A stretch of DNA of 64,000 nt from positions 1,816,501 through 1,880,500 of the forward strand of contig JASXTE010000015.1 of NCBI GenBank assembly GCA_030280995.1, in the 5' to 3' direction. Below are positions 48,531 to 59,110 of the stretch, in pieces. The number at the start of each line of letters is the position of its first letter. The stretch's first letter is position 1. The position numbers and the translations under genes were made by a program. A model generated the notes under the pieces. It was not told the DNA's origin. It worked only from the letters and a program-made list of their open reading frames with translations, and did no database searches. The DNA is from Hemileia vastatrix (Eukaryota; Basidiomycota; Pucciniomycetes; Pucciniales; Zaghouaniaceae).

Positions 48531-48956
48531 GATTGGTGATATTTGTAAATGGTGAAAGAAATAATTCAATGCTCGATTAAAAAATTCAATGCATCCAACT
48601 TACCTTATCATAAATCAGTGAACAATTACTTTGGTTGCTTTTATTGCGAGAGAACCCATGCTTTCAATGAGTCATTTTTATCTTAAATGTAAGAATGAAA
48701 GAAATAAAATCATGATAATGAGAAATATGATAAAATTTTTACTTAATGAATGATCTTCTTGCTCATTCATCTACTATAAATAGTTTGACCTTCCAACTTT
48801 AGCTGATAGCTATATATTATTCACTTTATTTTTCGACAAGAGAACATACACATTTACAAGACTATATACATAGTATCTTTTTTTACTTTAGCTTTGATAG
48901 GTATAAATTTTAACAACTGATTATTTTTATTTTATTTTATTTTATTACAGTTCATT
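48531..48956. other. Spacer between tnp2 and X2
   Basis: About 430 bp of AT-rich sequence ending in a TTTTATT-rich tract and TTACAG just before the X2 start. This could be a 3' splice site, so tnp2 and X2 could in principle be spliced together in frame (GLQTV to FIMDDN), or the tract may be an intron in the X2 5' leader. Confidence 0.4.
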
Positions 48957-50634
48957 ATGGATGATAATTTTGAAGGGATGTCTGTTGACCCAACCGATTC
49001 TGATTGTTTTCCGCCTCAACATACTAATACTGGAAATACTCCTCCACCACCCTCTGCTGATCCACCTCCAGATGCATCTCAATCTGTACCACCTAATCCT
49101 AACCCACCACCTAATCCCAATCCAGGCCAAGAGTCTCATTCAGAACCGAGAAATTTTAATCCCAATCATCCTTCTGCTTCTGAAAGTGCTGATCAGCAAG
49201 CTGATCAGCTAGGAAGAGATTGGGCTAGTGAAGTATTGAGGGAATTTTTCGGAGACCAATAATCATCTGCTCAGCCTAACCAAGGAGCAAGCACAACTGG
49301 AGCAGGTAAGTCAAATTTGTAGTGTATTCTTTTATTGAAAAATAACCAATTTAATTAACTTATTTGAATTGTTAGTAAATCCCTCAATCATTATGGGTAT
49401 CAGTGATTACCACAGACTCAATTCAGCAGAGTCTCATGAGCGAGAACGGGGGTTAAGGGCTGTAAGAGGCTTAGTTAGAAGGAATGATTTTCCCAGGAGC
49501 TCGGACAGTCTAAATAGAAATATTTACCACTTTCTGAAGTATTGTCTTGGGGGACCAACACAAATATCAAAATATCCTGCGAGCCCAACACCTTTGGAGA
49601 TTGAAAATTGGAAAGATTGGAACCAATTAAAACTAAAAACCATTCAAACTGTCCTAATCCAAGTCCAATCTTCTAACCTTGCCAATTCTGCAGCTGATCG
49701 ACAATTTCTGATAACCAATTCTATAGCCTTCTTGTAATCCAAAATTCGACTACCTGAATTTTTTCCAGCACCTGAGCCTCGAGGACTAAAAGGAGGAGCA
49801 CCAATCCCACTTTCTGTCAAAAGAAACTTAGAGCGTGAATTGCAAGAAAAAGGTTTTCGGAAATTCGCGTTTGATTGGACTTGCTGTGATTTTTCAGAAT
49901 CAACTTGGAATCAAGTCATGGGAAGCATAGTATGCGACCACTGTACCAGATGGCTCACCACCTTGAATACAATCAATCAGTCAAAGCTTCAGTTCACTCA
50001 ATGTGTTATTAAGAAATGGGTAGCTAATAAGGGGAAGGAGATAATAAGGTTGTTTGGGCAAGAAGAGGAAAGGGTAGCAAGAGAAAAGATTGAAAAGAGA
50101 GCAAGGGCACAAGTAAAACGTTATTGGACCAAGGTAAGTTTTTTATTTTACTTTGCTTTTTGTTATTATGAAGCTGATTTAGTTGGAATTCAGATTGCTA
50201 GTGCATGCTACAAGTTAGCAAGAGATCTCTGCAGTGATGTGCCAGGTTTTGTTGTGCTTTTTCATGATACTAGGTGCATCTCTGATATCGAGGAAGGCCC
50301 AGCACCAGCCCCAACTGCACCTATCCGAGATATTCCTGGATGGCAAAATCCTGAACTCAATGATTTGTTTAAAAAAATGGATAAGATGACAAAGGACTTA
50401 GCCCATACACCAGCTCAAAGAAAATCAGCATTAAAAACATATTCATGGTCATCAGAAAGGACAGTTGCACAAAATGGTATATTCAATGTTCCCAAATACC
50501 TCCCCAAGAATTGCTATTCAGCAACATTTTTGCAAGGATTATCTGTGAATGAACGTGAGTCACTTGGGGTTGGAGCTGATATTGATCTGGTAAAGATTCG
50601 AGAATCAATTAATAGAGAATCAACATCATCATAA
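48957..50634 (+). pseudogene. Family-X protein X2
   Basis: Exon 1 (48957-49262) starts MDDNFEGMSVDPTDSD and is Pro/Asn-rich, ending in a TAA. The second block (49369-49737, SIIMGISDYHRLNSAESHER) ends in a TAA. The third (49840-50634) has FAFDWTCCDFSESTWNQVMG, a basic stretch (EKIEKRARAQVKRYW), an optional 60-bp intron (about 50134-50193, GTAAGT...TTCAG) and the C-terminal signature VPKYLPKNCYSATFLQGLSV. The FAFDW...WNQV and LPxxCYSxxFLxxL segments match X1 by eye, so X1 and X2 look like diverged paralogues on either side of tnp2. Function is unknown. Confidence 0.65.
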
Positions 50635-50849
50635 CTTAGGTATAACGGTGGTCTTCTGTGTAATATAGCTATCTTATATTGAATTTTATGTATTCTGTTT
50701 TTTCTCAAAGCAGCTTGGTAAATGTTATAAAGTGATATTGAGAGAGAGTAACATTTTATTTAAGAAAAACAAATAATGTATGAGATATAAAAATGTATTT
50801 TCCACAAATTGATGGTCCATACCTCTTTATGTCACATTTATGTATCCAT

Positions 50850-52365
50850 ATTAATTTCAATCGAATTTAATGTTGACCAATACATAGTGAATACACGCTA
50901 TGCCACTTATACTTGCCAGGCATTGCTACCATTAAATATGCCAGTATCAAAAATTATTTTTGATCGAAATTAATGAGCATGATAATCATGAATTTCTGGA
51001 GTCAACTGCTTATTTTTATGCATGGTGCCTTGCCAACATTAATTTCGATCGAAATTACTTTTTATACTGGCATATTGCATGGTGTCTATTCCTGGAAAGT
51101 GTAAGTGGCATAGTGTGTATTCATTACGTATTGGTCAACATTAATTTCAATAGAATTTAATATTGACATTTTCATATTGAACCCAAACCAGCAAACGACC
51201 CAAAAAATTCTTCATAAAACTGCTCATTAATTTCGATCGAAATTAGTGAGCACCATATACATATTGAATGGTAGTTATATCTGGTGTGTGTAAGTTGTAA
51301 AGCTTGTGTTCAATGTTTATTGGTCAACATTAATTTTGATTGAAATTAATATTAATGTGTAAATGATATTTACATGCTCAATATGCATTGTAATGTGTTT
51401 ACTTAAGAATAGAGTGCCCTACTTTTCATCTTACATAAAAATGCTTGGTGGCATGTCAAATTCAATTTTTATTAAAATTAATGTTGACATGTTACCATGC
51501 ATAACAGTAAGCAACTGACTGAATAAATTGATGATAATCATGAACCTTAATTTCGATCAAAATTAATGTTGCCAAGTGCAGATTGAAAAAAAGCTATGCC
51601 ACTTACACTAGCCAGGCATATTTACTATTTATTATGTATTGGTCAACATTAATTTTTATAGAAATTAATATGGATATGTAAATTTTATATTTACCCTCAA
51701 CATGTATAGTAAATTTCAATACTTAAAAATACTTGCCGTCCTTTACATGTCATGCAAAAAAGCATTATATCATTTCAACATTAATTTTGATCAAAATTAA
51801 TGTTGGCATGCCATTATGCATTGAAACAACTAACTGACTGAAAAAGTTCATGATCAAAATGCTCATTAATTTTGATCAAAATTAATGTTGAACAATACAT
51901 ATTGAATATAAGTAATCTCCGCTTACTCAGACCAGATATAACTACCATTCAATATGTATATGGTCAGCCTTAATTTTGATCGAAATTAATGGGAAGTTTT
52001 ATGAAGAATCTTCTGGGTTGTTTTCTGGCTTGGGTTCAATATGCAAATGTCAACATTAAATTCGATCAAAATTAATGTTGACCAATACATAATGAATACA
52101 CACTATGCCACTTACACTTTCCAGGCATATATACATGCAATATGCCAGTATCAAAAGTAATTTCGATCGAAATTAATGTTGGCAAGGCACCATGCATAAA
52201 AATAAGCAGTTGACTCCAGAAATTCATGATTATCATGCTCATTAATTTCGATCGAAATTAATTTTTGATACTGGCATATTTAATGGTAGCTATGCCTGGC
52301 AAGTGTAAGTGGCATAGCATGTATTCATTATGTATTAGTCAACATTAATTTTGATCGAAATTAAT
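50850..52365. repeat. ~396-bp inverted repeat inside the palindrome array
   Basis: 50850-51245 and 51968-52365 are reverse complements of each other with scattered substitutions, separated by about 722 bp. For example, GCTATGCCACTTATACTTGC at about 50897 pairs with GCAAGTGTAAGTGGCATAGC at about 52299. Each arm contains several of the array palindromes. Confidence 0.85.
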
Positions 52366-52788
52366 ATGGACATGGACTATGCATAAAATTACTATAAGTA
52401 TAGGTAAGCTAAGCAGTTAGATAAACTGGTTTGATCAAGTACACCATATAAAAATTGATGTTTTAATGCCTTGGTTAATTTCGATCAAAATTAATTTTAA
52501 GCCATGCATGTTGAATTTTATCTATGTCTGTGTAGTCCATGTGAAATGGCTTGTATTCAATATGCAGGGGTCTATATTAATTTCGATCAAAATTATGAGG
52601 TTCATTGCCTCATAAATTTGATGGTTTCTGTCAGTGTTTCATGCATGGTGCCATATGATACTTGTTGATTCCTATCAAAAATTAATTTCAACACCAATAT
52701 ATTGAATACAAACCATGGCACTTACAGTACTTGGTCATAGCTAAAATTTAATATTCTAGTCTCAAAATTAATTTTGATAGAAATTAAT
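50850..52788. repeat. Array of ~20 GATC-centred palindromes, ~95-bp spacing
   Basis: A palindrome with consensus TTAATTTCGATCGAAATTAA recurs about 20 times, at roughly 50850, 50955, 51036, 51140, 51223, 51324, 51455, 51545, 51640, 51775, 51861, 51966, 52050, 52150, 52238, 52340, 52470, 52575, 52655 and 52767. Flanking words (GTTGACCAATACAT, GGCATGCC-like, GCCACTTACACT) also recur. Most variants change C to T or G to A in the central CGATCG (TGATCG, CGATCA, TGATCA). No gene lies here. Confidence 0.9.
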
Positions 52789-53818
52789 CAGGATCCATGA
52801 AGTTTATCAATAGTGTATGAGTTAAGTTTCAAGTCATATGTTTCATCATTTTATTGCACCCATTTCTAGGTTATCTCAACAATTTTTTTCAAGTTTTATT
52901 ATATTAATCAAAACTGTGGTAAGTTGTGAAAAATTAGCTAATCCAAATCTCAAATTGAATATTAATATTTTAATAATGTTGAATGTTGCTTAAGGTATTT
53001 CATTGGGTGATTCATAATAATATTTTATCAACTTAGTAGTCCTATAACTTTTGAAAAGTAACAATATTGGTATAGTTAGGGACAATAATTCAATATCTTG
53101 TGCAGACTAAGATATATTGCAAAATAAAACTATTCAATTTTTTTTTCCCTTATTTGTATCCAAGTTTATCAAAGGTTTGGTCATGGTGCCCACACCCTAG
53201 CCTGACACTCCTCCTGTCACTTAAAAAACAAATTCTTATCTTAAATTCTAATGTTACCAATTTTATATTTATAATTCATTTCTTGTTTGATGAGGCATAT
53301 CAGTATATATGTGAATCTCGCATTGTCATCTGAAAGTAAATTTAACAAATATTCATAAAGGATTATCCTTTTTTTCATATAATATACTAATTAAGTGTAT
53401 CTCCATTGTTTAGGAGTAAATTCTAATTTAAAAAATTTGTATTTACCCATGGCAATTTGCATATGGGATATACATTTGTTATTATTTGTTTTTCACACTA
53501 AAAGTCCCCAAAGAGTTACTAGTATTCTCTGTTAGCTACATCAAATTTCACTTCAATATAAACAGATTGTGATTTAGCATGTTACTCAGTTTACCCCACT
53601 ATGAATAATACATGTTAAAAAAGCTCAAATAATATAAAATCCCCCTCTTTATGTTTTCTGCTTCTTTCATCCTCACTTTAATTTTAATCTTATTCAATTT
53701 TTTATCCTATTAAATTATCAACTTCAATTTTCTAGAATAGAGTTTCTTATAATTATTCATCATATTACATCATAATTTTTTGATATCAAATACTTTTTTT
53801 TAATATTCATTAATCAAT
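52789..53818. other. AT-rich spacer before the unknown gene
   Basis: About 1 kb, no gene. The short frame at 53100-53333 has no protein character. A C-rich patch CCCACACCCTAGCCTGACAC lies near 53190. Confidence 0.5.
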
Positions 53819-56247
53819 ATGTCTAGTATACAAAATCCTACACCTCCACTTTGTATGTATATCATGTTCCTCTCTCTTAATTTATATATTTCACTTATGT
53901 TCTATATCTTTTTTTTTAAAAAATTTGATTTTACAGCACCCAAATGTGTTTCATCCCACTCTCTGATTGATACTTGCTTTGAAGCTTTTGAGCTTGCACC
54001 ATGTCTGCCACATGGCATGGCACCTAACCCTCCTGTACTTAGCAATGAGAGGCAGGAAATAACAAGAGTTCAGTATCGCAACTTACTTGAATTGGCTAGA
54101 GATAAAACAGAAGAGCTTGTCAAGATCCTTAACAATAATCCTTCTCCTTCATATTTATCTAACCCTTGTAATGACTTACTCCAATATGTGAAAAGCCTTG
54201 AAAAATGTATGTTCATCACCTTTTTTGTCTCCTTTTAAATTAGTAGATAAGATTATTAATATTTTTTTTCTTCATATATATTTGTAGCTTATGAGGAGGG
54301 TATGATTCCTCCTGATGAAATCATTGTCATTAGGGATGATGATGAGACAGATGAACCATCAGATTTAACTCATGCTTCAACTTCTAAGGAAAATCTTGAA
54401 ACACCTGTTATCCGCTCCAAGAAAAAGAGATTATCCCAAGGCTCCTCTTTTGTTTGACGTATTAAACCGGCTTCTGCTAATGAATTTTCTGATGTATCAA
54501 ATAATAAATCTCAAAAAAAAAGCAAAGGTTTTGATAATGAGTATATTCTTGTTTCCTTTTTTTTTATTGTTATTCTTTTATCTTTAAAATTCTATCATAT
54601 ATCTCTTTTATTGCTTACATATTGTACTTTTTATCTTTCTTTTGATATTTTGTACCAGAAACTCACCTGCTGTAGATTGTTCCATCCATAAACGCCCTCT
54701 CCCTGATGAAGATGATGAAAAGAGCGATGAAAATAGCAATGATCAACTGTCAGAATATGAAGCTATGCTTGTTCATCAAAAAAAGCAAAGTTTAAAATCT
54801 TCTTCAAGACATGTTGATATGTTTGATAAAGATGATGATTCAAACAGCTCATCACCGAATTCCTTCATTTTTAAGAAGCAATACCCATCACCTCCTAATT
54901 ACCTACTTTGACCTCTTTGAAAGCTTCTCTACCAATGAAATCAACTCCAATCAAGATATTGAAAAAACCTCTAACTTATTCACCCTCAGTTCTAAAAGAA
55001 TCTGATTTGCAGGAGGAATTCTGTAAAATTCATAATTTTTATAAAGGTAGAATCAGCACGGCAAGGGTCCTCAGGTCGTGGTTGGAAATTGTTACTCTCC
55101 TCGAATTACGCTCTTCTACTTCTTCCCAAGAACCCATGTCAAATATTCCAATGTTTACTTTTCATTGGGAAAAATCTTGTGGAGAAGATTGGCTTTCAAA
55201 ACTTACTGAGTTATGTAAGTTACCATAATTTTTAGTCTTGACTTTTGTTCTTTTACTTATTTTTTTTTTTCCATTTGTAGCAAATATTTTTTTAGAGATT
55301 GATAGCTCACAGCTATGGGTACTCAATAATATTGATTTCAAAAAAATGGAATATTTATGTGATCCTGATGGTTTAAATACTGAAATTCTTTCCTCAACAA
55401 AGAAAACAGATCACCCTGAATCCAATCTTATCCGAATGCTCATGAGATTAATGATCCCAAGTGACCACTGCCGTTCTTCATGGGTATCTCTTATATCATC
55501 TTCACTTTATCTGACCACACATGAATTCAGCCAGCTTCCATCACATCAAAACATTAACTCAGATTGTCCAATTGAACGTGGTCTTCAGCTTCTAGCTCAC
55601 CTTTCAAATCTGAAGAGTCCAATTTCTGATGGCTTAGAAGTTGGTCCCACTGCACTTCAAACCCGTGATATATCAATGTCAACTCTTCTTCAAATCAGCA
55701 ATATTATCATTGATATAATTATGTCAATTATCATTCTTAAATCAAAATATTGTGCTGCAACAATATCAAGTGGCAAGACTAGAGAAGCTCAACAATAAAG
55801 TGAGAAAAACGAAAATACTAAACTGACTATAATGAGAGAGAAACAAAAGGCTGCACTAAACAAAATAAATTCTGAATACTCCCACCACCAATATCAATCT
55901 TTCACATTCTATATAATCGATGGTGTCCGTGGTTTATTTCTGAGCTCTCAAGATCATAGATTGGCTTCACCAGCTGATTGCTTGGAGGTAATATCAGAAG
56001 TTAAGTTTCTTAATTTACATGAAAAAAAAATCATTTGATGGAAGAAATAATTTGGAAAAATTTAAATAACTATATTTTAACATTAATAAAAACTTTTATA
56101 GGCAAGTGTGATCCATTTCCTTTAAAATTTGATACCCCAAGTCCTCCGGGAATTGCTAGGGCTATTTCTGCAGATTTTCTTAATCACTGGAGCTCCATTC
56201 AGCCAGTATCACCTTTTTTTGCTAAACATAGCCTTTCAATAAATTAA
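53819..56247 (+). pseudogene. Unknown multi-exon cargo gene, probably decayed
   Basis: Start ATG is at 53819 (MSSIQNPTPPL). Intron 53853-53936 (GTATGT...TTACAG) joins to PKCVSSHSLIDTCFEAFELA and a helical stretch. A second intron at about 54209-54287 leads to an acidic region (DEIIVIRDDDETDE) with a basic SKKKRLS patch and then a TGA near 54456. Later blocks are Ser/Asp-rich (54640-54911). After a frameshift near 54905 comes a better conserved-looking part (IHNFYKGRISTARVLRSWLE, WEKSCGEDWLSKLTEL, then 55290-55797 with PSDHCRSSWVSLISSSLYLT), and the tail (MREKQKAALNKINSEYSHH, then GVRGLFLSSQDHRLASPADC). No family is recognised. It is convergent with the dioxygenase gene. Confidence 0.45.
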
Positions 56248-57045
56248 TATTCCGACATGTAAATAGATAAAGTTCTGTCTATATGATATATCTTGTATAA
56301 TTCAAGTTATTTTCCTTCAAATATGTCAAAAATGTGACCATCTTTGAAATTTATTAAGTAACCTTTGACATGATTTTCTAAATTAATTATTAAAAAAAAT
56401 TATTGTAAGTCCAGCAATAACAAAGATTTTAAAATCTACTTATATGATTTCAAATACTTGTATTAAATTCTTAAATATTTTATTGTTTATATAAAAATAT
56501 GATAACTGCTCTAGTTTTGTTACTTTACCTTTAATATTATATAATCTATTAATTATTACAAATATTTTCGTTGATTGTAACATTTTTAATCAGAAGTAGA
56601 ACAATTTAAATAATTAAATGAGTACATTCTTAAAAAAATACAATTTAATCTATTATTGATTCGAAATTCTTTCTTCAACTCTTTATTATTAACTTTTTTA
56701 TTAATAAGCCTGTTTGACCTAAAATACTATACAGTTAATTTGGTAGCATTAAAAGCACATTTTTATGGCTAATATATTTCAAATTCTTTATCATAGTTTT
56801 TTTTATTTTAGAACCTTTGCTACCAATTTAATAAAAATGACATTTAAAGATTTCACAACTTATATATTTCCTCAAAAGTAAATCAAATTTTCTTATAATA
56901 TTATGAAAAAAAATTATTTTATTTCACAAATAAAAAAATAGATAATACTATAATTATCAAAACTGCAAATGTTACAGCTACTCCCAGTATTTATTATGTT
57001 TAAATTTGCATTAAGTTGTGTATATATAATGTAAATTTTTAATAT
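56248..57045. other. AT-rich convergent spacer
   Basis: About 800 bp between the 3' ends of the unknown gene and the dioxygenase gene. AT-rich with no gene; it presumably holds both polyadenylation regions. Confidence 0.5.
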
Positions 57046-58254
57046 TTATATATCTAGATTTTTTAGATTTGTCTTAACATTAGATAAATAATACTTTGCT
57101 GATTCTATTTCTTCCTCTATTAAGTCATCTCTTTTCAAAAAAACTATCAAAGCACTAATCAAATATTCTAACCTAAATTTTTCTTTTTTAATTTCTAAGT
57201 ATACTGAAATATCAATATCAAAAACATTAAGCTTTTCTATAGCATGAAAAAGTCTAGTGCTTATTTGAATAGAAGAACCTATCCTAGTGAAGCCAGGAAT
57301 TTCATGACATCTTGAGGTAAAATGCCTTAGTTGATTGGCAGGCCATAATGTCACTGTTATTCCATTAGTTGCTTCAAAGTTGTTTTTACTTCGAATTTCG
57401 GGAAACATAAGTTCTCCACCTATTTGTCGTGGTTGGGTTTTATCATACTTCATATGAATGGTGTTTTTTTCTGTATCTTTAGGAAAAAATATTCCTAAAG
57501 TATACTCACTTGCATCCTTATCAAGATGAACCTCATTAGAGAACCCATTACCATTCCCTCCAGATGTCCAAGTTAAATTACTAGCAAACGGTACACCCTC
57601 TTCTTCACTAGAAACTTTTGAAAATCCAGGAATACCAAGTTTTGCGCAAAGATTAGTTGCCTCATTGTACTTTACATATGATATTTTTTTAAAAAAATAT
57701 TCAAAGTACATTGCAATCCTCTTCATTCGTTTTTTATATTCATCCGTTTTTACAATATCATCAGTGTATTCATCTGCAAAGAAAAGCATTCAAAAATTCA
57801 GTATTTAAATTAAAAAAAGTGATACTTACGAATATGTAAAGATTTCTTTCTATCTAAAATAAAGCCACCACCAAACATTTTTCCAAAACCACCAGCTCTT
57901 TGATGATAACCATTATTTTTAATTTCATGTTCGCAGTAAGAAAGATCCTTAATGCATTGCACCATAGCTTCTAACATATCTAGTTCTTTGAGCTCATGAA
58001 TTTCAAAAGTCTGCACAAGAACATTAGGTATTAAGACACCTTTTGGTTTATAAATACTACATCCAGGAAAAAAATTGTAATAATTATTGCAATCTGTCAT
58101 ATTATTTTCATAAGATTGTGCATAGAAATGTGGCTTCTTCCCATTTGTATCCATTCCAAGAGCGTTTACAAGTTTCATTCCAGTAGCAATGTCTTTTGCC
58201 CACCTATTGTTAGAGTTCTTCCCTGGTCGTTTTTTTTTTCAAATCGTTACTCAT
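57046..58254 (-). pseudogene. TET/JBP-like 2-oxoglutarate/Fe(II) dioxygenase
   Basis: Exon 1 can start at ATG 58254. The frame is then broken by a run of ten A (plus-strand T run 58230-58239), after which RWAKDIATGMKLVNALGMD is in frame. A 56-bp intron (57774-57829, GTAAGT...TTGCAG) leads to exon 2, ending at 57046. The double-stranded beta-helix shows NEVHLDKDASEYTLGIFFP (H-x-D metal pair, about 57520-57528), GGELMFPEIRSKNNF, LRHFTS (distal histidine, about 57322) and GFTRIGSSIQIS (probable 2-oxoglutarate arginine). This layout matches fungal TET/JBP proteins, which oxidise 5-methylcytosine or thymine-type bases. Apart from the A run the gene is open and may still be functional. Another member of the dioxygenase superfamily is the alternative. 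Confidence 0.72.
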
Positions 58255-58503
58255 TGATGGTTCAATCCTAAGAGAATTCAATTTTGATTTAAAATAGAAA
58301 AAAATCAAAAATTAGAAAATAGTAACATAATTTCAATTATCAGTCAATGATACCTTTAACTTTATCATATCTTCAATATTAGAAATACAAAAGTTAGCAT
58401 ATCTACATATTAGTAAATTTATATACTTTTTCTTTATTTTAAATATTAAGAAAGCGTTTCAAAGGTATACTTTATTAAATTATACATATAAAGAGTATAG
58501 CTT

Positions 58504-59110
58504 TATCCTGTATGCATTCAGCAAGTACGAGATTTGGCTCTACACTTAATATTAATAATATAATGAAAGTATAACTCCAATACACTAGTAATATTAAAAA
58601 ACTTACAGAATTATGATATCCACATATATAAAATGAAAAATCTTGCTCTGATCAATATATTGACTTAGAAAGTTATCACTACGCAATATAGGGGGTGGAC
58701 TTGCTAGCAAGTCCTCAACCTGAACTGAGATGGAACTCAGATGGAACTCAGACTGAACTCATACTGAACCCAAACTGAACTCTACTTGAACACCCACCTA
58801 AAACTGTTCTGCTGAGTGGTGTTCATTCCTGATTGTATGGTTCCTTTATCAATAGCTCAATGTGTGTTCAATCTGTTGTGAGTTTGGGTCCAAGGTTGCG
58901 GACTCACTAGCAAGTCCGCCCCCCATATTGTGTGGTGTATACTTCAATAAATTATTAATTTTTAAATTGTAGCATTGTCCTGTATGCTTTCAGCAAAAAC
59001 GAGACTTTGAAACAACTTAAAAATCAATAAATTAAAGGTAAAGTACAAACAATCTAATTATTATTATGAAAAGCAAAACATTATCCTGTATGCTTTCAGC
59101 AAGTACGAGA
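58504..59110. repeat. Three direct copies of a 29-bp motif upstream of the dioxygenase gene
   Basis: TCCTGTATGCTTTCAGCAAG (within a 29-bp match ending ACGAGA) occurs at 58504-58532 (with a T-to-A change, GCATTC), 58976-59004 and 59082-59110, all in the same orientation. The first and third are followed by TATTAATAATATAATG. A MITE (58677-58937) splits the group. All lie 250-860 bp 5' of the minus-strand dioxygenase start, so they may be promoter elements. Confidence 0.8.
58677..58937. mobile_element. 261-bp CACTA-type MITE upstream of the dioxygenase gene
   Basis: Same family and the same length (261 bp) as 45863-46123. The left end is CACTACGCAATATAGGGGG. The right end is CCCCCCATATTGTGTGGTG, with its palindrome partly decayed (GGACTCACTAGCAAGTCC). 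The target duplication TAT is perfect. Subterminal ACTCAGA(T/C)-type words are conserved. Confidence 0.95.

Noticed and set aside
50850..52788. CRISPR-like array of repeats and spacers
   Set aside because: The repeats are palindromes with CpG-type variation, spacers are themselves related and inverted, and the context is eukaryotic with introns.
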